Origin: an uncultured Aquimarina sp.
GTDB lineage: Bacteria > Bacteroidota > Bacteroidia > Flavobacteriales > Flavobacteriaceae
Direction of reading: 5' to 3'
NCBI GenBank assembly: GCA_938011245.1
Contig: CALLUJ010000033.1
Location: 1-64,000, forward strand
Length of the DNA: 64,000 bases
This document shows positions 8,630 through 16,677 of this stretch, piece by piece. Position 1 is the stretch's first letter. Every line of letters begins with the position of its first letter. Both the position numbers and the translations under genes were made by a program. The notes under the pieces are model-generated. The model worked only from the letters and a program-made list of their open reading frames with translations, was not told the origin of the DNA and searched no databases.

Positions 8630-8720
8630 ATGAAACTCTAAAGGAGTACTAAATAATTGTGGTGTTTTATTTAGTTTAATACTTCTTAAGTCTGCTTTTG
8701 CAGCCCTCTTTTTTAGAGGG
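8630..8720 (+). promoter_or_regulatory. Structured leader: mini-ORF ATG-AAA-CTC-TAA followed by three hairpins
   Basis: H1 ACTAAATAA(8648-8656)/TTATTTAGT(8667-8675), extended by AGGAGT/ACTTCT; H2 CTGC-TTTT-GCAG (8692-8703); H3 CCCTCT-TTTTT-AGAGGG (8704-8720); start ATG at 8724. Confidence 0.6.
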
Positions 8721-8723
8721 ATT

Positions 8724-10238
8724 ATGTCTAACACCATTGACAAATCTCTTGCACCACAGAAATCTAGAGATATAACACCGCAAAACACACCTGTAAGTGC
8801 AAATCAGGAAAGTGTAGAGAATTGTCTTCCTAAAAGTTTAACTGCTTTCATTCCAAGTAATTTAGACCTTGATGAATTACTAAGGTTAATTCCGCCTACT
8901 TTTAAATATGATAAAGATGAATTTTTGTATTTAATAGATTTGATATACAAGTTAGCTTCAAAACAAATTAAAGATGAATCTTTTAGTTTTTTTATAAGAC
9001 CTCATTCTGCTTTAATGCAAAGAAGAGTAAGAGCATATAGAAATTGCCTTGATTACCTTGTTGAGAATAAAATTTTGATAGAGGATTCACAATATATAGT
9101 GAATAAACAATCTAGGGGTTTCATGTTTACACCCCAATATTGTACAGAGTTAAAGCAGACTAAAATAACAAATCAAAAACTCATCAAAAAAATTTTAAAA
9201 TTCTATAAAACAGAAACCAATCAACCTATACTAAATAATGATGGTTTAGATATTTTTCATCTATTAAAATGGTTTGAAAATGGAAAATTAAAAATTGATT
9301 ATCCTAAAGCAAAAGCATATCTAAAAGACCTGTACCATCAAGAAAATAAGAGTATAACAGAAGTAGAACAATATAAAAAAGTCTCTAAGGGCATAGATTA
9401 TAATTTTGAACAATACCAGAATATAAAAGCTATTCTTAGATATAATAGCAGATTAAGACCTCTTATATTATTCAACAATAGCACCTTTAATCCTACTGTA
9501 GATAAAACTGCAGGAAGATTACATTCAGTATTGACTCAATTAAAAAGTGATTTGAGACAATTTATAACCTATAATGGAGAACCATTAGTTTCAATTGATA
9601 TTGTAAATTCTCAACCATATTTAGCATCTGTTTTACTCAATGAAGAGAAATTTAAAGAAAATAAAATAACAAAATTAATACAACTCTACAATCCTAAATA
9701 CATATCTAATAATAATACTTCCATATCTTTCCCTATTATGTTAGCAAAATTAATTCAGCGCATAGAAACTAAAAATGACACTTTGAAATATATTGAATCT
9801 GTTGCCAATGGTCAATTCTATGAAGAGTTTGCTAAGCAGATGGGTGATAATAATTTGAGTAGAAATGCTATAAAAAAAGCAACATTTAGTTCAATATTTA
9901 GCCCCAATCAATTAGCAAAACAGCTTGAAGGTGTCAAATTATTTAAAGACGTTTATCCTAGTGTTTTTAAAGTTTTTTCAAAAGTAAAATCAGGTAAAGG
10001 CACTCATAGAACTTTGGCATGTGTACTACAAAATTTTGAAGCTAAGCTTATACTACATATTGCTTGTAAAAAAATAAGTAAACTCAATCCAGATATACCA
10101 TTATTCACACTTCATGATTCTATAATAACTACTCCAAGATATCAAACTCTTGTTGAGCATATAATGAATGAAACTCTATCTAACGGTGTTGGTTTTCCTC
10201 CAGTATTAAAAGTTGAAAGATGGGAACAGGTAGCTTAA
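8724..10238 (+). CDS. Family-A (PolI/T7-superfamily) polymerase-like protein, candidate TV-Pol / primase-polymerase
   Basis: Motif A VSIDIVNSQPYLASV; motif B RNAIKKATFSSIFSPNQLAKQL; LACVLQNFEAKLIL resembling the PolI INAPMQGTAADIIK helix; motif C LFTLHDSIITT. No exonuclease motifs seen; N-terminal winged-helix-like region. Confidence 0.75.
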   Translation: MSNTIDKSLAPQKSRDITPQNTPVSANQESVENCLPKSLTAFIPSNLDLDELLRLIPPTFKYDKDEFLYLIDLIYKLASKQIKDESFSFFIRPHSALMQRRVRAYRNCLDYLVENKILIEDSQYIVNKQSRGFMFTPQYCTELKQTKITNQKLIKKILKFYKTETNQPILNNDGLDIFHLLKWFENGKLKIDYPKAKAYLKDLYHQENKSITEVEQYKKVSKGIDYNFEQYQNIKAILRYNSRLRPLILFNNSTFNPTVDKTAGRLHSVLTQLKSDLRQFITYNGEPLVSIDIVNSQPYLASVLLNEEKFKENKITKLIQLYNPKYISNNNTSISFPIMLAKLIQRIETKNDTLKYIESVANGQFYEEFAKQMGDNNLSRNAIKKATFSSIFSPNQLAKQLEGVKLFKDVYPSVFKVFSKVKSGKGTHRTLACVLQNFEAKLILHIACKKISKLNPDIPLFTLHDSIITTPRYQTLVEHIMNETLSNGVGFPPVLKVERWEQVA

Positions 10239-10240
10239 AA

Positions 10241-11443
10241 CTACCTTTCCATCTTGGATTTCAATCTCTTTATTTCCTCACTCACTTTCTTTTGAACCAC
10301 TTCTCCATAGCTATCTTGTGTTACACTCATTTTAGAATGTCCCAATAGCTTAGATACAATTTCCATTGGCACATCATTATAAAGCAATACAGTAGTGGCA
10401 AAAGTCTTTCTAGCAATATGATGAGTGAGCTTCTTTTGAATGCCTAAAACTTCAGCTATTTCTTTCATATAAGAATTGAATTTTTGATTTGAGATTTTTG
10501 GTAAAAGTGATTCCTCAGGTTTATACTTATTTAGTATAATTTTTGCTTGCTCTAAAAGAGGAACTGAAATAAGTTCATTAGTCTTTTGCCTAGTCATTTT
10601 AATCCAGGTATTACCATCAAATTCTTTAACTAAGTGGCTAGAATTGAGGTTTGACATTTCAGTATATGCAAGTCCAGTATAACAACAAAACACAAATAAG
10701 TCCTTTACCTTTTGTAGCCTTTCTTGACTGAAATTATGGTTTTCAAGTAGTTTAAGTTCTTGAGTTGATAAATAAACAATTTTAGTTTTTTGCTTCTTAT
10801 TTTTATACAGGTTAAAAGGGTCTCGTTGCAAATAATTTTCAGCTATTGAAAACTGAATGATTTTCTTAAGCCTTTGCATACTTCTGTATATAGTAGCTTG
10901 CTTTAGCTTCTTTTCAGTTTTCCAATAATACTCTAAGTCCTTTATAAACTTCAAATCAAGTTGTTTTAATTTGATGTCAGATTTATTGTAGTTGTGCTTA
11001 ATAAACTCTGCTACCTTTCTTCTGCTTTCTACATATCTACTCCAAGAGAGTTCATTAAAATCTACCCCAATTAGCTTTTTAGTTTTATCATTATGCAAAT
11101 CATAAGCTCCCAAAAGGGTGATTTCCTCTTTAGAATCTTCTCCTTTAAACTTTCTGTAAATATCATCTACATCAAAGGTATTAGGTAGAATTTGAAGCAT
11201 TAAAAAAGCCTCATTAATCTTTTGACTAATAAGGCTCAGTTGAGTGTTTAAGTTTTTATACTTATTTGGTGGTTTAGCTAATTGTTTTAAACTATCCCAA
11301 TCCTCTGGATTGATAAATAGTCCAGTAGAGAATATTTTTCTCTTTTTTAAATATGTAACCCTACATCTTATGGGACACTTGTTTTGTTGATTCAACCTAT
11401 TCTTTTGTAAAAGAAATAAGATTGATATTTTATAATTATTCAT
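10241..11443 (-). CDS. Tyrosine recombinase / integrase, Bacteroidota type
   Basis: HHIARKTFATTVLL...LLGHSKMSVTQDSYGEVV, R-H-x-x-R-H-Y catalytic set, N-terminal arm-binding-type region. Confidence 0.95.
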   Translation of the reverse strand: MNNYKISILFLLQKNRLNQQNKCPIRCRVTYLKKRKIFSTGLFINPEDWDSLKQLAKPPNKYKNLNTQLSLISQKINEAFLMLQILPNTFDVDDIYRKFKGEDSKEEITLLGAYDLHNDKTKKLIGVDFNELSWSRYVESRRKVAEFIKHNYNKSDIKLKQLDLKFIKDLEYYWKTEKKLKQATIYRSMQRLKKIIQFSIAENYLQRDPFNLYKNKKQKTKIVYLSTQELKLLENHNFSQERLQKVKDLFVFCCYTGLAYTEMSNLNSSHLVKEFDGNTWIKMTRQKTNELISVPLLEQAKIILNKYKPEESLLPKISNQKFNSYMKEIAEVLGIQKKLTHHIARKTFATTVLLYNDVPMEIVSKLLGHSKMSVTQDSYGEVVQKKVSEEIKRLKSKMER

Positions 11444-11464
11444 AATTGTATGTGATTTTGGATG

Positions 11465-11504
11465 GTGTACCTTGAAGAAAAATGGTGTACCTAATTGTGT
11501 GCCT
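11465..11504 (+). promoter_or_regulatory. Right candidate integrase arm-type sites
   Basis: GTGTACCT 11465-11472, GTGTACCT 11485-11492, GTGTGCCT 11497-11504. Confidence 0.6.
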
Positions 11505-11594
11505 ATTTTAGTTTATTAGTAAGAAATAGTACAAGGCATAGAAAAGAGTAGAAGTAGGACTAAACCCTTATAAACACTAATATTTATAAAACAA

Positions 11595-11624
11595 AAAATC
11601 CTTACTAAATGAATAGTAAGGATT
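11595..11624. terminator. Hairpin immediately 3' of tRNA-Arg, supplied by the element
   Basis: AAATCCTTACTA-AATGAA-TAGTAAGGATTT. Confidence 0.75.
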
Positions 11625-11626
11625 TA

Positions 11627-11653
11627 AAGTGAGCCCTGAAGGATTCGAACCTT
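11627..11653. repeat. Right attachment repeat (attR-type) within the tRNA-Arg 3' end
   Basis: 27 bp identical to 137-163. Confidence 0.9.
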
Positions 11654-11702
11654 CGACCGCCTCCTTAGAAGGGAGGTGCTCTATCCAGCTGAGCTAAGAG
11701 CC
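11629..11702 (-). tRNA. tRNA-Arg (anticodon TCT)
   Basis: GGGCTCTTAGCTCAGCTGGATAGAGCACCTCCCTTCTAAGGAGGCGGTCGAAGGTTCGAATCCTTCAGGGCTCA folds as a cloverleaf; anticodon loop CTTCTAA. Confidence 0.95.
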
Positions 11703-11921
11703 CTTAGCATACGTTCTCTAAATAATTAATTTTAAAAAACTCAAGAAAAATATTGTTTCTTGAAGCGATGCAAATATACAATAGATATGCATTTAAAAAA
11801 GTATTATGCCTGTTTTTTTTAACAAAATTATCTATTTTTTCGAAATATGAAATTTTGTGTTTTTTATTCTTTTGAAATAAAGAATGTTAACTATTTGAAA
11901 TAATCTAAAAAATTATATTAA

Positions 11922-12620
11922 TTATTGTTTTTTAGCTTCTTCAAGTGCTTCTTTTTGCATTTTTTCATTTGCAACAATTCCAAGTTCTACCCTTCGGTTT
12001 TTCTTACGACCTTCAGGAGTTGTATTATCATATTTAGGTTTAGTTTCTCCAAACCATTGAACTGTAAAGCGATTAGGATCTAATCCATGGCTTTTTAAAT
12101 ATTCAGCTACTGACTTCGCTCTTTTCTCTGATAAAGCTAAATTATATTGGTCGTTACCACTACTATCGGTATGTCCTGTAACTGAAATATTTGTATCGGC
12201 ATAATCTGCTAAGATTAATTTAAGTCGTTCTAATGTTTGTTGCGATTTAGGGTTAATATCGGCTTTATTTGTATCAAAATAAATTCCGCTTTCCTCATCA
12301 AAAATAACATTGATGCTTTCTCCAACTCTATTTACAACTGCTCCAGGAATTTCTTCCTCGATACGCTCTGCTTGTTTATCCATCTTACGACCAATAATTC
12401 CCCCTGCAACGCCACCTACAACACCACCAATAACAGCACCTAATTCTGAATTTCCTCCATTACCTACATTATTTCCTAGTACGCCCCCTAAAATAGCGCC
12501 TCCTATAGCTCCAATACCAGCTCCTTTTTGAGTATTATTTGCATTTTGTAACGTACTGCAATTAGTTAATACAATTAAAGAAATACCTAGTACACTTATT
12601 TTATTTATAGAATTTTTCAT
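11922..12620 (-). CDS. OmpA-family lipoprotein with glycine-zipper N-terminal domain
   Basis: Lipobox ...LTNCS, GAIGGAILGGVLGN repeats, OmpA C-domain TGHTDSSGNDQYNLALSEKRAKSV. Confidence 0.9.
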   Translation of the reverse strand: MKNSINKISVLGISLIVLTNCSTLQNANNTQKGAGIGAIGGAILGGVLGNNVGNGGNSELGAVIGGVVGGVAGGIIGRKMDKQAERIEEEIPGAVVNRVGESINVIFDEESGIYFDTNKADINPKSQQTLERLKLILADYADTNISVTGHTDSSGNDQYNLALSEKRAKSVAEYLKSHGLDPNRFTVQWFGETKPKYDNTTPEGRKKNRRVELGIVANEKMQKEALEEAKKQ

Positions 12621-12623
12621 AAT

Positions 12624-13100
12624 TTATATACTTTTTATAAAGTTCATGGTTATTATAAAAGGTTTGTTTTCAAAATTGAGTTTTTGAGTCCAAACCATAT
12701 TGGTACTAGTTAAACTTTTTAATTGAGTTTTAAAGCCTCTGGTAATTTCTTTTGCTTTTTGGGTAAAGTTTAAAGGTTTCATTAAGAAGTTATAGGAATC
12801 TCCACTGGGTATAGGGATAGTCCATTTTACCTTTCGTATTGTAGTTTCACATTCAGAATTGCTAAATTGATAAGTTGCAGTGTTGTTATTGGGAATAAAC
12901 TTCCAATTACTGTTAATAAAACAATTAGCGCCCGAGTCATTGTATAAATTAACATTAAAACTACCTGGTCTACTATAACTTATGGATGTTAAAGTCCAAT
13001 TTCCTTTTAATGTTCTTTCTGCTAGTTTTACAGGTTTAGTTGCTTTACAAGCCACTAATAATAAAACTCCAAAAAGAAGTATTAACTTTTTACATTTCAT
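12624..13100 (-). CDS. Lipocalin-like lipoprotein
   Basis: Lipobox LLLVACKATK; LKGNWTLTSISY. Confidence 0.65.
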   Translation of the reverse strand: MKCKKLILLFGVLLLVACKATKPVKLAERTLKGNWTLTSISYSRPGSFNVNLYNDSGANCFINSNWKFIPNNNTATYQFSNSECETTIRKVKWTIPIPSGDSYNFLMKPLNFTQKAKEITRGFKTQLKSLTSTNMVWTQKLNFENKPFIITMNFIKSI

Positions 13101-13307
13101 GAAATATCATTTTAAAAATACTAAGTTAGCTTTTTAAAGGATAAAAATGAATTTGTTTTTCAACCTTATAAAAAATAAATACTTTATTGGAAAAGTAATA
13201 AATTTATTTAGTCATCCCCATTTTTTTAATCGAATACAAAACAGAGTCTTTTTTGATTTAAGAGAAGATATGTTGATTATTTTCCATCTAGCTCTCGTAG
13301 GTATCAG

Positions 13308-13466
13308 ATTAAACGCATTAAAAAAGGAACTTTTCAACCATCAATAAATAGTCTTAAATCATTGGTTTTTAAGCTTATATTAATTGTTTTTTTAAAACTA
13401 AAACTAAAAATTAATATATTATATTGACTATCAATACAATATAAATTTTGAAAGTTACTAGTAAAA
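13308..13466 (+). repeat. Copy A of a diverged repeat (IS-tail relic), inverted relative to ~21150-21292
   Basis: ATTAAAAAAGGAACTTTTCAACCATCAATAAATAGTCTTAAATCATTGG...TATTATATTGACTATCAATACAATATAAATTTTGAAAGTTACT matches the reverse complement of the second copy. Confidence 0.7.
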
Positions 13467-13469
13467 AAC

Positions 13470-13887
13470 CTCCGTTAGAAACGGAAGCTTTGATTTTCAG
13501 ATTAGCCCCCATAGGGGCAACACGTAAAAGACTATTGGTGCGATTGATATTTGACATACCTTTTTATTGCTATTTTTCCTTTTAGCGTATCCATGAATTC
13601 TGATACAGATAGTTTGGAGGAATTGAATCCAAGAAATGAATGTGATCCAATTGAATATTGACTTACTGAATCTCAACATTTTTCCAATCACATATAGTTT
13701 ACATATCGTGTTCTACTAAAGATTTTATCATCCCTTCTAGAATACGAAATCGATACTTTGGCGTGAAAACAATGTGATAATCGCATTTGTAATAGCCATG
13801 TGTCAATTTTCGATATTTACTCATCTTAAAAAGTTTTAAGAGGTAAAGCAAAGCCTTTAAAACATGACCACCGTCTTTGACGGTGGT
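13470..13887 (-). mobile_element. Degraded IS200/IS605-family insertion with both subterminal hairpins
   Basis: Hairpins TCCGTT-AGA-AACGGA (13471-13485) and CCACCGTC-TTT-GACGGTGG (13868-13886) bracket a broken TnpA reading. Confidence 0.75.
13500..13824 (-). pseudogene. TnpA (IS200/IS605 Y1 transposase) remnant
   Basis: MSKYRKLTHGYYKCDYHIVFTPKYRFRILEGMIKSLVEHDM* then, in shifted frames, DHIHFLGFNSSKLSVSEFMDTLKGKIAIK fused to RYVKYQ. Confidence 0.8.
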
Positions 13888-13938
13888 TTTATATATTCAA
13901 ATAAAAATCATATTATACCCGAAAATAGTGTTAAACTT

Positions 13939-15051
13939 CTATTTTAAAGAAAAACCTTCTATTTGTTGTAATACTTGAAACTCATTATCACAGAGTGATA
14001 ATAATAAATTAGCATACTTCTCCTCCCCTACTAGCTTTTCTATTAAGGGATAAATAGGATATTTTTTAGTCCAGTATTCAGAATTTAGAAATACCATAGG
14101 ACTAGCCACATCGAAACTTAAATAATGATTTTGAGTTGCATCCTGAAAAATTTCTTGAATAGTTCCAGCACTACCAGGCGTAAATACTATTCCTCCTTTA
14201 GCAATGGCTAAAAGGCCATCTTCCCTTACACTATTAGCAAAGTATTTAGCAATTTTTGATGCAAAAGGAGTTGGAGGTTCGTGCCCATACAACCAAGTAG
14301 GAATTCCAAGGCTTTCATAATTAGAACTTGGATATTTATTTAACACTTCAAAACTCTTATCTAACCATAAAGAGTCTTTGTACAATGGTGCTTCAGATAA
14401 TATAGAAATAGCATCAGATAATTCATTTTCTGGTTTTCCTGCAAACCAAGCTCCTACATGAGTCGCTTCCATAGCCCCTGGACCTCCACCAGAAAGCATT
14501 AAATATCCTTTTTCAGTAAGTATTTTACTTATTTTTGCAACCATCATAAATCCTTTATCTTTTCTAGATAAACTATGTCCTCCCATAATTGCCACTTTTT
14601 TATCATCTGGATAGCAATCTAAGAAATCATACAAAGCATCTGTAATCGAATGGTCGTGTAAACGCCTAGCTAATGTTTCTTTAATATCCTTTGCCTCTTT
14701 CCCTGTGGCTATAAAATGATTATAAACTTGTTTGTCTAAACAAGACTCATAAGATGTAGAAATTCCTAACTGGTAATTATTATACAAATCCTCTCTTGTA
14801 TATAATCTATTCATATAAGGATTATATGGCATTTCTATTTTAGGAAAAATATAATTATTCGGATAAATTTCACATATTAATGAATTTGGTAAATCACAAC
14901 CTAAAAACAAGCAATCTTTAATACTTTTTTGATATAATTGCAATTCAAACATCTTAAAATCTAAATTTTGAAAAGCATATTTTGTGATTGTAGATTCTTT
15001 TTCTAAAATTAAACGCAAATCTTCTTGAGTTTCAATTTCTCTATAATTCAT
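13939..15051 (-). CDS. LOG/TIGR00730-like Rossmann-fold protein
   Basis: AIMGGHSLSR, SGGGPGAMEATHVGAW, TPGSAGTIQEIFQ. Confidence 0.75.
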   Translation of the reverse strand: MNYREIETQEDLRLILEKESTITKYAFQNLDFKMFELQLYQKSIKDCLFLGCDLPNSLICEIYPNNYIFPKIEMPYNPYMNRLYTREDLYNNYQLGISTSYESCLDKQVYNHFIATGKEAKDIKETLARRLHDHSITDALYDFLDCYPDDKKVAIMGGHSLSRKDKGFMMVAKISKILTEKGYLMLSGGGPGAMEATHVGAWFAGKPENELSDAISILSEAPLYKDSLWLDKSFEVLNKYPSSNYESLGIPTWLYGHEPPTPFASKIAKYFANSVREDGLLAIAKGGIVFTPGSAGTIQEIFQDATQNHYLSFDVASPMVFLNSEYWTKKYPIYPLIEKLVGEEKYANLLLSLCDNEFQVLQQIEGFSLK

Positions 15052-15207
15052 TATAAATTTATTTATAACTATAAAGAAAAGAGTTTTCTTTACAAATCAT
15101 ATTATTTCCTCTATAAATATTTACAGAAACTTATAACTAAAAAGCTATTTGCATAGTTTCATTTATTATTTTTGGTGTCCAAAAAAATAACTCACAATAC
15201 AATCAAA

Positions 15208-16605
15208 ATGGAATATAGAATAGAAAAGGATACCATGGGAGAGGTTAAGGTACCTGCAGACAAATTATGGGGTGCTCAAACAGAACGCTCTAGAAATAAT
15301 TTTAAAATAGGTAGACCTGCATCTATGCCTTTAGAAATTGTATATGGTTTTGCTTACTTAAAAAAAGCAGCAGCCTATACCAATTGTGAATTAGGTGTAC
15401 TTCCTATAGAAAAGAGAGATTTAATTGCTAAGGCTTGCGATGAAGTTTTGGAAGGCAAACACGACAATCAATTTCCTTTGGTTATTTGGCAAACAGGTTC
15501 TGGAACGCAAAGCAATATGAACCTTAATGAAGTAATTGCTAATCGTGCACATCAAATTGCTGGTAATGTTATTGGCAAAGGAGAAAAAACAATTCAACCA
15601 AACGATGATGTAAATAAATCGCAATCTTCAAACGATACTTTCCCTACTGGAATGCATATTGCTATTTATAAAAAGATTGTAGAAAACACGATTCCTGGCG
15701 TTACTAAACTAAGGGATACTCTCGAAAAGAAAGCTATTCAATTTAAAGACATTGTAAAAATTGGTCGCACACATTTTATGGATGCTACACCATTAACTAT
15801 TGGTCAAGAACTTTCTGGATATGTATCGCAATTAAACCATGGGTTAATTGCCTTAGAAAATACATTGCCCCATATGGCCGAATTAGCTTTAGGCGGAACA
15901 GCAGTAGGTACTGGACTTAATACCCCTAATGGCTATGCTAAGCGTGTTGCAGAATATATTGCCGAATTTACTAAACTGCCTTTTATATCTGCTAAAAACA
16001 AATTTGAAGCACTAGCAGCTCATGATGCACTAGTAGAAACACATGGAGCTTTAAAGCAATTAGCTGTTTCGTTAAACAAAATAGGAAACGATATAAGAAT
16101 GTTAGCTTCTGGACCTCGAAGTGGATTAGGCGAACTTATTATTCCTGCAAATGAGCCTGGAAGTTCTATTATGCCTGGAAAAGTAAATCCTACTCAATGT
16201 GAAGCATTAACTATGGTGTGTGCACAAGTTATAGGAAATGATGTTGCCGTAAATGTAGGAGGAATGCAAGGGCATTTCGAACTAAATGTATTTAAACCTG
16301 TAATGGCTGCAAACGTATTAGAAAGCGCACAACTTATTGGGGACGCTTGTATATCTTTCGAAGATAACTGTGCTAGTGGTATTGAGCCTAACCATTCTAG
16401 AATTACAGAATTACTAAACAATTCTTTAATGTTGGTTACTGCCTTAAATACCAAAATAGGATATTACAAAGCTGCCGAAATTGCTAATACAGCACATAAG
16501 AATGGAACTACTTTAAAAACAGAAGCTGTACGATTAGGCTATGTTACCGAAGCCGAATTTGATAAATGGGTAAAACCTGAAGATATGATTGGAGCTTTAA
16601 AATAA
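15208..16605 (+). CDS. fumC: Fumarate hydratase class II
   Basis: [49 protein letters not shown]. Confidence 0.97.
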   Translation: MEYRIEKDTMGEVKVPADKLWGAQTERSRNNFKIGRPASMPLEIVYGFAYLKKAAAYTNCELGVLPIEKRDLIAKACDEVLEGKHDNQFPLVIWQTGSGTQSNMNLNEVIANRAHQIAGNVIGKGEKTIQPNDDVNKSQSSNDTFPTGMHIAIYKKIVENTIPGVTKLRDTLEKKAIQFKDIVKIGRTHFMDATPLTIGQELSGYVSQLNHGLIALENTLPHMAELALGGTAVGTGLNTPNGYAKRVAEYIAEFTKLPFISAKNKFEALAAHDALVETHGALKQLAVSLNKIGNDIRMLASGPRSGLGELIIPANEPGSSIMPGKVNPTQCEALTMVCAQVIGNDVAVNVGGMQGHFELNVFKPVMAANVLESAQLIGDACISFEDNCASGIEPNHSRITELLNNSLMLVTALNTKIGYYKAAEIANTAHKNGTTLKTEAVRLGYVTEAEFDKWVKPEDMIGALK

Positions 16606-16628
16606 GTATTCTTAAAAGAGTTTTAAAA

Positions 16629-16648
16629 GCGATACTTGTTAGTATCGC
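16629..16648 (+). terminator. Rho-independent terminator after fumC
   Basis: GCGATACT-TGTT-AGTATCGC then T-run. Confidence 0.85.
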
Positions 16649-16677
16649 TTTTTTTATTTTTATAGAAATTATTAGCT

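Larger units (their letters stand above)
137..11653. mobile_element. Integrative element inserted at tRNA-Arg 3' end, bounded by 27-bp direct repeats
   Basis: AGTGAGCCCTGAAGGATTCGAACCTTC at 137-163 and 11627-11653; the right copy is the 3' end of an intact tRNA; tyrosine recombinase adjacent; plasmid/phage-type replication genes inside. Confidence 0.9.

Noticed and set aside
137-11653. Prophage interpretation of the element
   Set aside because: No terminase, portal, capsid, tail or lysis genes are recognisable in 11.5 kb; the integrase and ATPases alone do not make a phage.
137-11653. Conjugative element (ICE) interpretation
   Set aside because: No relaxase, coupling protein or T4SS/Tra homolog recognised; a hidden relaxase in a hypothetical ORF is unlikely given their sizes.
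12237-12531. Two plus-strand ORFs opposite the OmpA-family gene (Thr/Pro-rich)
   Set aside because: Shadow of the Gly-zipper codons on the other strand.
13497-13691. ORF MIGKMLRFSKSIFNW... as a real protein
   Set aside because: It is an out-of-frame reading of the degraded IS200 TnpA remnant.
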